Shown here: positions 26,116 to 33,983 of the stretch, piece after piece
Layout: every line of letters begins with the position of its first letter
Numbering within the stretch: the stretch's first letter is position 1
Assembly: GCA_963716005.1 (NCBI GenBank)
Contig: OY970285.1
Coordinates: 1,860,001 to 1,924,000, forward strand
Direction: 5' to 3'
Length of the DNA stretch: 64,000 bases
Origin: CAVRUF01 sp963716005
GTDB taxonomy: Bacteria > Actinomycetota > Thermoleophilia > Gaiellales > Gaiellaceae
Notes under the pieces: model-generated
Databases searched by the model: none
The model's input: the letters and a program-made list of their open reading frames with translations, nothing else
What the model was told of the DNA's origin: nothing
Translations under genes and position numbers: made by a program

Positions 26116-27093
26116 GCGGCGCCCCTCGAGATCGGACGCGACGCTGTAGAGCGGCCGCCCTTCGACGTCGCGCTGCAGCCGTCCGAGGTACTCGCCGACG
26201 AGCGCCAGGATGAAGCCGACGAGCCCGCCGATCGCGAGCACGATCGCCGCGAGGAAGAGCTGGCCGGGGAAGTCGCTCTCCGAGATCCAGTAGACGAGCC
26301 CCCAGATCCCGGCCGCGAACGCGAGGATCCAGGAGGTGATCCCGATGATCATCCCGGCCCACTGGATCGGCTGCGGCCAGAAGCCGGCGAGCACGTGCAG
26401 CGCCATGCGGATGAGGCCGAGCCAGGAGTAGCGCGAGCGGCCGTTGCGCCCCCGGTGCGAGATGTCGACCTCGGCGACCGAGGCTCCGGTCGAGACGACG
26501 AGCGCCTTCGTGAACTTCTGCTTGCCGATCGAGCCGGCGAGCGGGAGCAGCGTGTCGCGGCGGTACGCGTTGAACGCGCAGCCGAAGTCGGAGACGTCGG
26601 ACTTCGTGAACTTGCGGAGCATCCGGTTCACGAGCTTCGACGGCAGCCGGCGGCCCCAGCCGTCGTCGCGGTCGATGCGCCGTCCGCTCGCGACCTCGGC
26701 GCCGCCGTCCACGGCATCGACGAGCCGCACGATGTCGGCCGGCTCGTTCTGGAGGTCCGCGTCCATCGTCACGACCACGTCGCCGCGCGCGCGGACGATG
26801 CCGGCGTGCATGGCCGGGTGCTGGCCGAAGTTCCGCTTGAAGCGCACTGCGCGGACGTTCGGGTCCTCGTCGTGGATCTGCTGGAGCTCCTTCCAGGTCC
26901 CGTCGACCGAGCCGTCGTCGATGAAGATGATCTCCCACGGTCGCCCGTCGCCCGCCAGCGCATCCGCCGACCGGCGATAGACCTCGCGGATCGTCGCCTC
27001 CTCGTTGTAGACGGGCACGACGAGCGAGACGTGTGGACGCACTCCGCGGTCGCCCGGGAGCAGTGAATCAGGAGAAATCTCGGTCTGCGCCAC
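26104..27093 (-). CDS. Glycosyltransferase family 2, polyprenyl-phosphate sugar synthase type (GtrB/DPM1-like)
   Basis: 329 residues from the GTG at 27093. GT2 domain: HVSLVVPVYNEEATIREVY, FIDDGSVDGTWKEL, FKRNFGQHPAMHAGI and the D-x-D motif in VTMDADLQNEP. Then two C-terminal membrane helices (about 235-300) and the tail VGEYLGRLQRDVEGRPLY, typical of enzymes that make polyprenyl-phosphate-linked sugars. This is the natural supplier of the donor for GT-C proteins such as the neighbouring one at 24483, which lies convergent to it. Confidence 0.9.
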   Translation of the reverse strand: MAQTEISPDSLLPGDRGVRPHVSLVVPVYNEEATIREVYRRSADALAGDGRPWEIIFIDDGSVDGTWKELQQIHDEDPNVRAVRFKRNFGQHPAMHAGIVRARGDVVVTMDADLQNEPADIVRLVDAVDGGAEVASGRRIDRDDGWGRRLPSKLVNRMLRKFTKSDVSDFGCAFNAYRRDTLLPLAGSIGKQKFTKALVVSTGASVAEVDISHRGRNGRSRYSWLGLIRMALHVLAGFWPQPIQWAGMIIGITSWILAFAAGIWGLVYWISESDFPGQLFLAAIVLAIGGLVGFILALVGEYLGRLQRDVEGRPLYSVASDLEGRRSAE

Positions 27094-27136
27094 GCCTTCG
27101 GACCCTACCACCGGGCCGGTTTTCCTAGTCGCAGAC

Positions 27137-27164
27137 GGCGCTGGCCAAGACGCCGGCAAGCGCC
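27137..27164 (-). terminator. Hairpin downstream of the sulfate-assimilation operon
   Basis: GGCGCTGGCC (27137-27146) and GGCAAGCGCC (27155-27164) pair over ten positions with one mismatch and an 8-base loop. It lies about 50 bases past the corrected sat stop (27212) and before the GT2 start at 27093, where a terminator is expected. No T-run follows. Confidence 0.35.
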
Positions 27165-27211
27165 AGCTCCCACGTCATCCGCGGGAGTCTGACGCTCGAA
27201 CGGTTCGGAAG

Positions 27212-28346
27212 CTACGAGACGGTGTGGGCGTACGCGCGGATGAGCACGTCGGCCACTTCGGGCCGTGTGAACTCCTCCGGCGGGCGCTCGCCGCTCCGCG
27301 AGCATCTCGCGCACCTGCGTCCCCGAGAGGAAGACGCGGTCGTCGCCCTCGTGCGGGCAGGTCTTCGGCGAGGCCATCTGGCCGCACGCCTTGCACCAGA
27401 AGGAGTGCTCGAAGAACATCGTCTCGACGCCGAGCTCGTGCGGCTCGAACTCGTCGAAGATCATCTGCGCGTCGTAGCTCCCGTAGTACTGCCCGACGCC
27501 CGCGTGGTCGCGGCCGACGATGAAGTGGGAGCAGCCCCAGTTCTTGCGGCAGATCGCGTGCCAGACCGCCTCGCGCGGGCCGGCGTAGCGCATCGCGGCC
27601 GGGAAGGCCGAGACGATCACGCGGTCGGCCGGGTAGTAGCCCTCGACGAGCGTGTCGTAGGCCTCGACGCGAACCGCGGCCGGCACGTCATCCGACTTCG
27701 TCTCGCCGACGAGCGGATGGATGAGCAGGCCGTCGACCGTCTCGAGCGCGCACTTCGTCAGGTACTCGTGCGCCCGGTGGATCGGGTTGCGCGTCTGGAA
27801 CCCGACGACGCGCTTCCAGCCGCGCTCGGTGAACTCGGCGCGGGTCTCGGCCGGGTCGCGGTGGATCTGCGGGAAGGCAGGCTCGAGGCGCTCGAACACC
27901 GTCACCGCGCCGGCGAGGTACTTGTCTCCCTGCGCGTAGAGCCGCGCGACGCCGGGATGCGCGTCCTCGGTGGTGCGGAAGCACTTCTCCGCCTCGTGCT
28001 CCTTGTCGTAGGAGTAGACCTCGGAGACGTCGAGCACGGCGAGCAGCGTCCCGTCCTCGTCCGCGAGCGCGACGCGGTCGCCGCTCGGCGCCTCGTCGAC
28101 GGCGAGGCAAACGGGCAGCGCCCAGGCGAGGCCGGACGAGAGGCGCATGTTGTCGACGACGCCGTCGTAGTCCGCCTTCCCCATGAAGCCGGTGAGCGGG
28201 GAGAGCGCGCCCGAGGCGAGCATGTCCAGGTCGGCCAGCTCGCGGGGCGTCAGCGTGACGACCTCGAGCGACTCGACGTCGTCGGGGCGGGCGCCGGCGC
28301 GGTCGACGAGCGTGCCGCCGTGCGGAGAGACGAGTCCGTCGCTCAC
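27212..28346 (-). CDS. sat: ATP sulfurylase (sulfate adenylyltransferase), frameshifted near the C-terminus
   Basis: About 378 residues after correction. Makes APS from sulfate and ATP in the cytoplasm. Motifs: Q184-TRNPIHRAH193 (the QTRNP and HxxH site) and GRDHAG (278-283). A Cys cluster C318-x2-C321 and C330-PH suggests a zinc site, as in bacterial and archaeal homodimeric Sat. The last part is out of frame after GGG at 27282-27284: dropping one base restores PPEEFTRPEVADVLIRAYAH and a TAG at 27212-27214. The GTG start overlaps cysC (GTGA). Last gene of the operon. Confidence 0.9.
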
Positions 28347-28942
28347 GCGGTCACCGCGGCCGGGATGAGGCCGAGCGACTCGAGCTCGGCGAGGATCGTC
28401 GCCGCGCTCTCCTCGGGCGTCTGCGCCTCGGTGTCGATCACGACCTCCGCGTCATCGGGCTCCTCGTACGGATCGTCGACGCCGGTGAAGCCCGTGATCT
28501 CGCCGGCGAAGGCCTTCGCGTAGAGCCCCTTCGTGTCGCGGCGCGCGCACTCCTCGACGGACGCCTTCACGAAGACCTCGACGAACGGGCCATGCTCGGT
28601 GACCATCTCGCGCGCGGCCTTGCGCGTCTCGTCGTACGGCGAGATCGCGGCCGTGATGACCGCCGCGCCATGCCGCGTGAGTCGCGAGGCGACCCAGGCG
28701 ATGCGCCCGATGTTCGTGTCGCGGTCTTCCTTCGAGAACCCGAGTCCCTTCGACAGGTGCGTGCGCACCGTGTCGCCGTCGAGGTACTCGACGAAGGCGC
28801 CGCGCTCGTCGAGCGCCGGGCCGAGCAGATGGGCGACCGTGGTCTTGCCTGAACCGGACAGCCCGGTGAGCCAGATGGTGAAACCGCCGCTGCGATCGCG
28901 ATCCGACTCAGGATGCTCAGCCGCGTAGATGTGATCAGTCAT
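28343..28942 (-). CDS. cysC: APS kinase (adenylylsulfate kinase)
   Basis: 199 residues. Phosphorylates APS to PAPS. P-loop G27-LSGSGKTT35, the APS-binding region LDGDTVRTHLSKGLGFSKED and the lid-like GLYAKAFAGEITGFTGVDDP are all intact, and length is normal for the stand-alone enzyme. ATG start overlaps the cysH stop (ATGA). With an APS-type CysH in the same operon, PAPS is not required for reduction, so its likely user is sulfotransfer, for example by the enzyme at 1924. That link is inference. Confidence 0.93.
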   Translation of the reverse strand: MTDHIYAAEHPESDRDRSGGFTIWLTGLSGSGKTTVAHLLGPALDERGAFVEYLDGDTVRTHLSKGLGFSKEDRDTNIGRIAWVASRLTRHGAAVITAAISPYDETRKAAREMVTEHGPFVEVFVKASVEECARRDTKGLYAKAFAGEITGFTGVDDPYEEPDDAEVVIDTEAQTPEESAATILAELESLGLIPAAVTA

Positions 28943-29631
28943 GCCTCTCCCTTTTGTTCAAGATGAATGCCGCATTCGAGACGATCCGACCCGGCCCACC
29001 GCCCGGCGCGCTCCTCTTCGTCGGGGCGCGTGGGTCGTGTGCAGGGGATGCAGCCGATGGAACGGTACCCGACTTCGTGCAGCGGGTTACTGGGGATCTC
29101 GTTCACCGCGATGTAGCTCCACACGTCCTTCTCGCTCCAGTCGGCGAGCGGCTGGATCTTCCAGACGTCGTAGCGCTCCGAGTGCTGCACCTTCTGCGCG
29201 TTCGCCCGTGATGGCGACTGGTCGCGGCGGATGCCCGAGATCCAGGCGTCGTACGGCTCGAGCGCCCGCATGAGCGGCTCGACCTTGCGGATGTGACAGC
29301 AGCGGTCGGCGTCGCGCTCCCACAGGTTCGGGCCCTCCTGCTTGTGCTGCTCGGCGACGGTGATGATCTCCGGCCGCAGCAGGTTGAGCCCGTAGCGCTT
29401 CACGAGGCGCTCGCGCGTCTCGTACGTCTCGCGGAAGAACAGATGCGTGTCGAGCTCGATCACGTCGATCCCGATCCCGAGCTCCGAGACCATGTGGACG
29501 AGCACGGACGACTGCTTCTGCCAGGAGCACGTCAGGCAGAGCCGGTCGCCGAACTCACCGTGCGCCCACTCGATGACCTGCTCGGCCCGGGCGGTTTCGA
29601 GGTTCGGCGGGTTACGAAGCAGGCTGCTCAC
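28939..29631 (-). CDS. cysH: Assimilatory APS/PAPS reductase, [4Fe-4S] type
   Basis: 230 residues. Reduces activated sulfate to sulfite with thioredoxin. The PP-loop-like N-terminus (LCLTCSWQKQSSVLVHMV) binds the nucleotide. The four cluster cysteines are present as C111-C112 (DRCCHIRK) and C194-x2-C197 (IGCIPCTRP), which marks the iron-sulfur type that mainly uses APS. The catalytic Cys is C220 in the C-terminal ECGIHL motif. GTG start at 29631 lies inside the 3' end of the phosphosulfolactate synthase gene (20-base overlap). No sulfite reductase gene is present in the window. Confidence 0.92.
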   Translation of the reverse strand: MSSLLRNPPNLETARAEQVIEWAHGEFGDRLCLTCSWQKQSSVLVHMVSELGIGIDVIELDTHLFFRETYETRERLVKRYGLNLLRPEIITVAEQHKQEGPNLWERDADRCCHIRKVEPLMRALEPYDAWISGIRRDQSPSRANAQKVQHSERYDVWKIQPLADWSEKDVWSYIAVNEIPSNPLHEVGYRSIGCIPCTRPTRPDEEERAGRWAGSDRLECGIHLEQKGEA

Positions 29632-30409
29632 TGAGCAGGAACTCCTTGAGGGTGTCGGCTCGCAGGCCGAGCCGGAGCGTCTCGAGCGGGATGACCTCTT
29701 CCGGTGGGATGTTCCCGAGGTTCACGTCGGGGCCGAACTGCTTGACGAACCAGGCCTGGGAGGGCTTCGTGGGCGCCTCGAAGATGATGTCGTCGACGGC
29801 GATCCCGTGGACGATCTCGTCGATCAGGCCGGTGCGCATCTCGCCGGTCGGCCGGAAGATCCCGGCGGTGCCGCCCTCGCGGCCCTCGGTGATCACCTTC
29901 CACGAGCCGGCCTCGAGCTCGGCCTGCATCCACTCGACCCACTGGTACGGCGCGAAGACGACGTCCGCGTCCTTGGAGCCGACCTCGGAGAGGACGACGA
30001 AGTCCTTCGCCAGCTCGGCGATGTACTCGAGCTTGCGCTCATGCTCGAGCTCGATCGTCCCGTCCGAGACCTCGACGTGCGAGAAGCGATTGTCCTGAAG
30101 CCAGCGCCGGTACTCGTCGAGCTTGCCGCGGGCGATCGCCGCCTCGAAGAGCGTCCCGCCGCAGACGACGGGCGTCTCGAAGGAGCGGTAGAGCGCGATC
30201 TTCTTCTCCAGGTTCTGCGTGACGTACGAGGTTCCCCAGCCGAGCTTCACGATGTCGACGAACTCGCCGGCGGTGTCGAACATCCCCTCGATGTCGCGGA
30301 GGTTCATACCCTTGTCGATCACGTGCGTGAGCCCCGCGGTGCGCGGCTTCGGCGAGCGCGCGGGGATCCCGAGGAAGTCGTTCTTGCCGTTGCCGTTAGA
30401 GGCGTGCAT
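29612..30409 (-). CDS. Phosphosulfolactate synthase (ComA family)
   Basis: 265 residues, normal length for the family. TIM-barrel protein matching ComA: KPRTAGLTHVIDKGMNLRD, FVDIVKLGWGTSYVTQNLEK, VVCGGTLFEAAIARGKLDE, VLSEVGSKDADVVFAPYQWV and VITEGREGGTAGIF. The known reaction adds sulfite to phosphoenolpyruvate, giving (R)-2-phospho-3-sulfolactate, the first step of coenzyme M and sulfolactate synthesis. Here it is embedded between the fumarase genes and the sulfite-producing cysH, overlapping both (14 and 20 bases). Plant and some bacterial homologues have uncertain function, so the reaction is likely but not proven. Confidence 0.85.
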   Translation of the reverse strand: MHASNGNGKNDFLGIPARSPKPRTAGLTHVIDKGMNLRDIEGMFDTAGEFVDIVKLGWGTSYVTQNLEKKIALYRSFETPVVCGGTLFEAAIARGKLDEYRRWLQDNRFSHVEVSDGTIELEHERKLEYIAELAKDFVVLSEVGSKDADVVFAPYQWVEWMQAELEAGSWKVITEGREGGTAGIFRPTGEMRTGLIDEIVHGIAVDDIIFEAPTKPSQAWFVKQFGPDVNLGNIPPEEVIPLETLRLGLRADTLKEFLLSEQPAS

Positions 30410-30980
30410 AGATCCCCTCCAGTCGCTTCTGCGCTTCTGCCTGGACGTCGTGGTAGAGCGAGTTGCCGTGCGAGTCGATCGCGACCGTGAGCGGGCCGAA
30501 GTTCTTCACGCGGAACTTCCAGAGGCACTCGGGCATGAGCTCCTCCCAGAAGACCTCCTCGATCTCCTCGATCTGCGTCGTCTCGAGCGCGGCGGCGCCG
30601 CCGACGATCGCGAAATAGACCATCCCGAGGCGCTTCATCGGCTCGATCGCCTCGTCGGGGAGCCCGCCCTTGCCGCAGATCGCGCGGACGCCGTACTTCT
30701 CGCCGAGCGGCTCGGTGAAGCGCACCATCCGCGCGCTCGTGGTCGTCCCGATGCAGAGCTTCTCGTACTTGCCGGGCCCCAGCTTGCGGACGTTCGGCGC
30801 CGTGTGAAGGAGGAAGGCCCCGGTGAGATCGAGGGGCGGCGTGACACCTTCGTCGAAGATCCGCATTTGGGTGCGGTCGCGGATCCCGATGATGTGCCCG
30901 TCGACCGTGACCGAGTCGCCGGCACGCAGCTCGCGGACCGCCCCTTCGCTCGCGGGGAATTGCAGGCGAACGTCGGCCAT
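30396..30980 (-). CDS. Class I fumarate hydratase-type hydro-lyase, beta (C-terminal) subunit
   Basis: 194 residues. Matches the FumA/tartrate dehydratase C-terminal domain: GDSVTVDGHIIGIRDRTQMR, FLLHTAPNVRKLGPGKYEKL, GTTTSARMVRFTE, RAICGKGGLPDEAIEPMKRL and FGPLTVAIDSHGNSLYHDV. Works as a complex with the alpha subunit encoded directly upstream; the two abut (30980/30981). Two-subunit class I fumarases and tartrate dehydratases look alike, so the substrate could be fumarate or a related hydroxy acid. Its neighbours make a sulfolactate-related substrate conceivable (inference). Confidence 0.88.
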   Translation of the reverse strand: MADVRLQFPASEGAVRELRAGDSVTVDGHIIGIRDRTQMRIFDEGVTPPLDLTGAFLLHTAPNVRKLGPGKYEKLCIGTTTSARMVRFTEPLGEKYGVRAICGKGGLPDEAIEPMKRLGMVYFAIVGGAAALETTQIEEIEEVFWEELMPECLWKFRVKNFGPLTVAIDSHGNSLYHDVQAEAQKRLEGIYARL

Positions 30981-31874
30981 CTATGCCTCCCGGTCGAAGT
31001 CGAGGGTTCCGTCGGCCGTGATGTGGACGCTCGCGCGGCGCGCGGCCCAGCACTGGTAGTTCACGGCGACCGGGTTCAGGGTCATGTGCGTGTCGGCGTG
31101 CTCGACGTGGACGGCGAGCGCGGTGACGTCGCCGCCCAGGCCCATCGGCCCGATGCCGGTCTCGTTCAGGAGGTCGTACAGCTCACCCTCGAGCTCGGCG
31201 ACGAGCGGATCCTCGTTGTGCGTGCCGACCGGACGGGAGATCGCCTCCTTGGCGAGAAACATCGCGTAGTCGGCCGAGCCGCCGATGCCGACGCCGACGA
31301 TGCCGGGCGGGCACGGCTTGCCGCCGGCGCCCACGATCGAGTCGAGCACGAACCGCTTGATCCCCGCGACCCCGTCCGCTGGAACGCACATCTTGAGGAA
31401 GCTCATGTTCTCGGAGCCCGAGCCCTTCGGCACGCACTTCACGTCGAGGCCGTCCCAGTCCGGGACGAAGTCCCAGTGGACGATCGGGACGCGGTGGCCG
31501 ATGTTCTGGCCGGTGTTCTCGCGCGTCAGCGTGTGCACGGTATTCGAGCGCAGCGGGTGCTCGATCGTCGCGCGCTCGGTGCCGTCGCGGAGCGCCTCGT
31601 AGATCCGCGCCGGGTGGAGCGGGAAGCCCTCGCCGACGCGGCAGTAGTAGACGGCGATCCCCGTGTCCTGGCAGACGAGGTTCTTCTCGGTCTCGGCCAC
31701 CTGGACGTTCTTCAGGATCGTCGAGAGCACGCGCTGGCCCGGCACCGAGGTCTCGCGCTTCGCCGCGTCGGCGAGCGCGTCGCGCAGATCCTGCGGGATG
31801 TCCTTGAGCGCCCAGACGTAGAGGTGCGCGGCGGCGTCCTCGACGGCTTTCTGGAGATCGGTCGCGATCGCCAT
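30981..31874 (-). CDS. Class I fumarate hydratase-type hydro-lyase, alpha (N-terminal) subunit
   Basis: 297 residues; ATG at 31874 shares one base with the upstream stop (TGATG). Three iron-sulfur cysteines expected for the family: C68 (NLVCQDTG), C188 (GGKPCPPGIVGVG) and C275 (NYQCWAARR). Also TRENTGQNIGHRVPIVHW and KCVPKGSGSENMSFLKM, the binding-site segments. The [4Fe-4S] cluster acts as the Lewis acid that removes water. Likely malate/fumarate interconversion; pairing with a fumarate-reductase-like flavoprotein and phosphosulfolactate synthase in one operon is unusual. Confidence 0.88.
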   Translation of the reverse strand: MAIATDLQKAVEDAAAHLYVWALKDIPQDLRDALADAAKRETSVPGQRVLSTILKNVQVAETEKNLVCQDTGIAVYYCRVGEGFPLHPARIYEALRDGTERATIEHPLRSNTVHTLTRENTGQNIGHRVPIVHWDFVPDWDGLDVKCVPKGSGSENMSFLKMCVPADGVAGIKRFVLDSIVGAGGKPCPPGIVGVGIGGSADYAMFLAKEAISRPVGTHNEDPLVAELEGELYDLLNETGIGPMGLGGDVTALAVHVEHADTHMTLNPVAVNYQCWAARRASVHITADGTLDFDREA

Positions 31875-33046
31875 CAGGCGGCCACCTTCGCGGCGGCGCG
31901 GCCGGCGCGGCGGCCGAACACGCAGCACTCGAGGAGCGAATTGCCCATCATCCGGTTGCGCCCGTGCGTTCCCCCGGCGATCTCGCCGCACGCGTAGAGG
32001 CCCTCGATGGTCGTGCAACTCGACTCGTCGATCACGAGGCCTCCGTTTTGGTAGTGGAGCACGGGATAGGTGAGGATCGGCTCGGCCAGCGGGTCGATCC
32101 CGGCGGCGCGGTAGCGGCGGAGCATGTACGGCAGCGAGACGAGCGCGTCCGCCTCGGGAATCCTGGTGGTGTCGAGCCAGACGGCCGGACGGCCGTCCTC
32201 CGTCTCCGTTCCCCGTCCGGCCGCGACCTCGTCCACGATCGCCTGCGCAACCTCGTCGCGCGGGCCGAGCGAGTCGGTGAACTCCTCGCGCTCCGAGTTG
32301 AGGAGCACGGCGCCGTAGGCGCGCGTCGTCTCGGGGATGGAGTAGCCCTGCATCGTCGTCGGCCACGCGCCGCCGTTCGGGTGGTACTGGAGCGCGTCGA
32401 GATCGCGCGCCTCGGCGCCGAGGTCGAGCGCCATCCGCGTCACCTCGCCGGTCGCGCCCGGGTGGTTCGTGGTCAGCTCGCCGCGCTCCTTCGCCTCGCG
32501 GAAGCAGCGTCCGCCGGCGGCGAGGACGACCGCGCCGGCCTCGAGCTCGGTGTCGCCGACCTGCGCGCGCCAGCCGTTCTCCACGGGCTCGAGCGAGCGA
32601 AGCGGCGACTTGGGCAGGACCTGGACCGTTCCGGCCTCGACGCGCTCGCGCAGCGCGGTCGTGATCGCGTGCCCCGTCCGGTCGCCCACCTGGAGCAGGC
32701 GCTTGCGGGTCGCGCCGCCGCAGCGGGCCATGCGGTAGCCGCCGTTCTCCCTGGTGAACTCGACGCCCTGCTCCTCGAGCCAGGCGATCGTGCCCGGCGC
32801 CTCCTCGGTGAGGATCTGGACGAGCTCGCGGTTCGCGGTTTCGTGCGACGAGTTCCAGACGTCCTCGGCGTGCTGCTCCGGCGAGTCGTCGTCGCCCACG
32901 GCGGCCTGGATCCCGCCCTGCGCCTTGGCCGAATTGGACGACTGGAGCGAGCCTTTGGTCGCGAGCGCGACGCGCGCGCCCGAGAGGTCCGCGGAGACGG
33001 CGGCGGCAAGGCCGGACGCGCCGCTTCCGACGACGAGGACGTCCAC
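31874..33046 (-). CDS. FAD-dependent succinate dehydrogenase/fumarate reductase/L-aspartate oxidase-like flavoprotein
   Basis: 390 residues from the GTG at 33046, chosen because GGAG lies 5 bases upstream and the FAD motif begins at once (VDVLVVGSGASGLAAAVSAD). Further motifs: SAKAQGGIQAAVG, HPGATGEVTRMALDLGAEA, the substrate loop QYHPNGG and the C-terminal FAD site GEIAGGTHGRNRMMGNSLLE. It lacks the long C-terminal helical domain of full SdhA/FrdA (about 550-600 residues) and is even shorter than most NadB proteins. No SdhB/C/D or nadA/nadC gene is next to it. First gene of the operon with fumarase, ComA and sulfate reduction. Confidence 0.8.
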   Translation of the reverse strand: MDVLVVGSGASGLAAAVSADLSGARVALATKGSLQSSNSAKAQGGIQAAVGDDDSPEQHAEDVWNSSHETANRELVQILTEEAPGTIAWLEEQGVEFTRENGGYRMARCGGATRKRLLQVGDRTGHAITTALRERVEAGTVQVLPKSPLRSLEPVENGWRAQVGDTELEAGAVVLAAGGRCFREAKERGELTTNHPGATGEVTRMALDLGAEARDLDALQYHPNGGAWPTTMQGYSIPETTRAYGAVLLNSEREEFTDSLGPRDEVAQAIVDEVAAGRGTETEDGRPAVWLDTTRIPEADALVSLPYMLRRYRAAGIDPLAEPILTYPVLHYQNGGLVIDESSCTTIEGLYACGEIAGGTHGRNRMMGNSLLECCVFGRRAGRAAAKVAA

Positions 33047-33074
33047 GTGTTCTCCAGCAGCCACGGCGGTTCTC

Positions 33075-33103
33075 ACTGTACCAACGTCTGCTAATACGTC
33101 CAA
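33075..33103 (-). promoter_or_regulatory. Candidate sigma-70-type promoter of the flavoprotein-fumarase-sulfur operon
   Basis: On the minus strand TTGGAC (33103-33098) is followed after exactly 17 bases by TACAGT (33080-33075). Transcription would start near 33068, about 20 bases before the GTG at 33046 and its GGAG. This position supports the shorter start of the flavoprotein. It lies in the AT-richer gap before the divergent pilin-like gene. Confidence 0.4.
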
Positions 33104-33153
33104 TAAGTAACGCTAATTTCAGAGACGCCCGCGGGACAGCCGATACAGAGCCC

Positions 33154-33501
33154 GTGACCGCCCGGAGCCTCACATTGATCTCGATGGTGATCGCGCTTGC
33201 CGTCGTCGGCTACCTGTTCACGACGCAGATGCGTGAATCAGGCCCGACATCAGAGGCCGCGCAGAACCTCGAGCAGGACGCCACCCAGGCGGCCGCGACG
33301 GCCAACTTCCAGTCGGCCGCTCCCGAGCTCCAGGCCTACTTCATGCAGAACGGGACGTACGCCGGCGCGACGCTCCAGCCGGTCTTCGGCGTCGCGCTCG
33401 TGCGCGCGGATGCGACCTCGTACTGCCTGCAGTCCGGAACGGGCGCGACCGCCCAGCACGTGACCGGGCCCGGCGGCTCGCCGACGCCCGGCCCCTGCTA
33501 G
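33154..33501 (+). CDS. Small membrane-anchored pilin-like protein
   Basis: 115 residues from a GTG at 33154. One N-terminal hydrophobic helix (SLTLISMVIALAVVGYLFTT) without the charged prepilin leader and G-F-x3-E cleavage site. Then a helical stretch rich in Ala/Gln, and a C-terminal domain (APELQAYFMQNGTYAGATL, ADATSYCLQSGT, final Pro-Gly-Pro-Cys) that resembles the C-terminal domains of type II secretion/type IV pilin proteins of Gram-positives; the two Cys could form a disulfide. Probably exposed outside the membrane. Its stop overlaps that of the convergent hcp-like gene in the tetranucleotide CTAG. Confidence 0.65.
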   Translation: MTARSLTLISMVIALAVVGYLFTTQMRESGPTSEAAQNLEQDATQAAATANFQSAAPELQAYFMQNGTYAGATLQPVFGVALVRADATSYCLQSGTGATAQHVTGPGGSPTPGPC

Positions 33502-33983
33502 CCGCCCTTACCGGTCTTCAGGTCCCACTCGGCTGAGGTCACGGTGCCCGCGGCGCCGGTCTTCGACTGCTCCGTGTACTCCATCTTGATCTTCGCGAAG
33601 CGGAGCCCGACCTCCTCGAGCGGCCCGCCCGACTCCTCGCCCGGCGCCAGGTGCTCGAAGGAGCTGATGACGATGTCCGAGAGCGTGATCTTCAGGAACT
33701 CGAGCGGCTTCGCCCCCGCTTTGCGCACCGTCAAGACGCCGGTCTTCACGTGCTTGCCAGTCGTGCAGGCCGCGAAGAGCTTCGGCGACGACTTCTGGAG
33801 CCGCGCGACGAAGCGCAGCTCGTCGAAGACCGCCTTCCCGGCTCCGGCTCCTCCCCCGGCGCCGGTCGAGCCCTGCTGGGCGAGGCCCCAGTTGTAGGAC
33901 AGAACTTCGATCTCGCCCTTGTGGGCCTTGTCGACGCTCTCGCCGTCGATCCCGTCGAGCTTCAGAAAGATGTCGATCGCCAT
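33498..33983 (-). CDS. Hcp-family (type VI secretion tube-like) protein, orphan
   Basis: 161 residues from the ATG at 33983, close to normal Hcp1 length. Signatures: MAIDIFLKLDGIDGESVDKA, HKGEIEVLSYNWGLAQQGS, FVARLQKSSPKLFAACTTGK, ITLSDIVISSFEH and FAKIKMEYTEQ. In Proteobacteria Hcp rings form the T6SS tube, but this lineage has a single membrane and the window contains no other T6SS component. Actinobacterial Hcp homologues are known from databases but have no agreed role. The ATG overlaps the MFS stop by one base (TGATG), so the two are co-translated. Confidence 0.85.
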   Translation of the reverse strand: MAIDIFLKLDGIDGESVDKAHKGEIEVLSYNWGLAQQGSTGAGGGAGAGKAVFDELRFVARLQKSSPKLFAACTTGKHVKTGVLTVRKAGAKPLEFLKITLSDIVISSFEHLAPGEESGGPLEEVGLRFAKIKMEYTEQSKTGAAGTVTSAEWDLKTGKGG

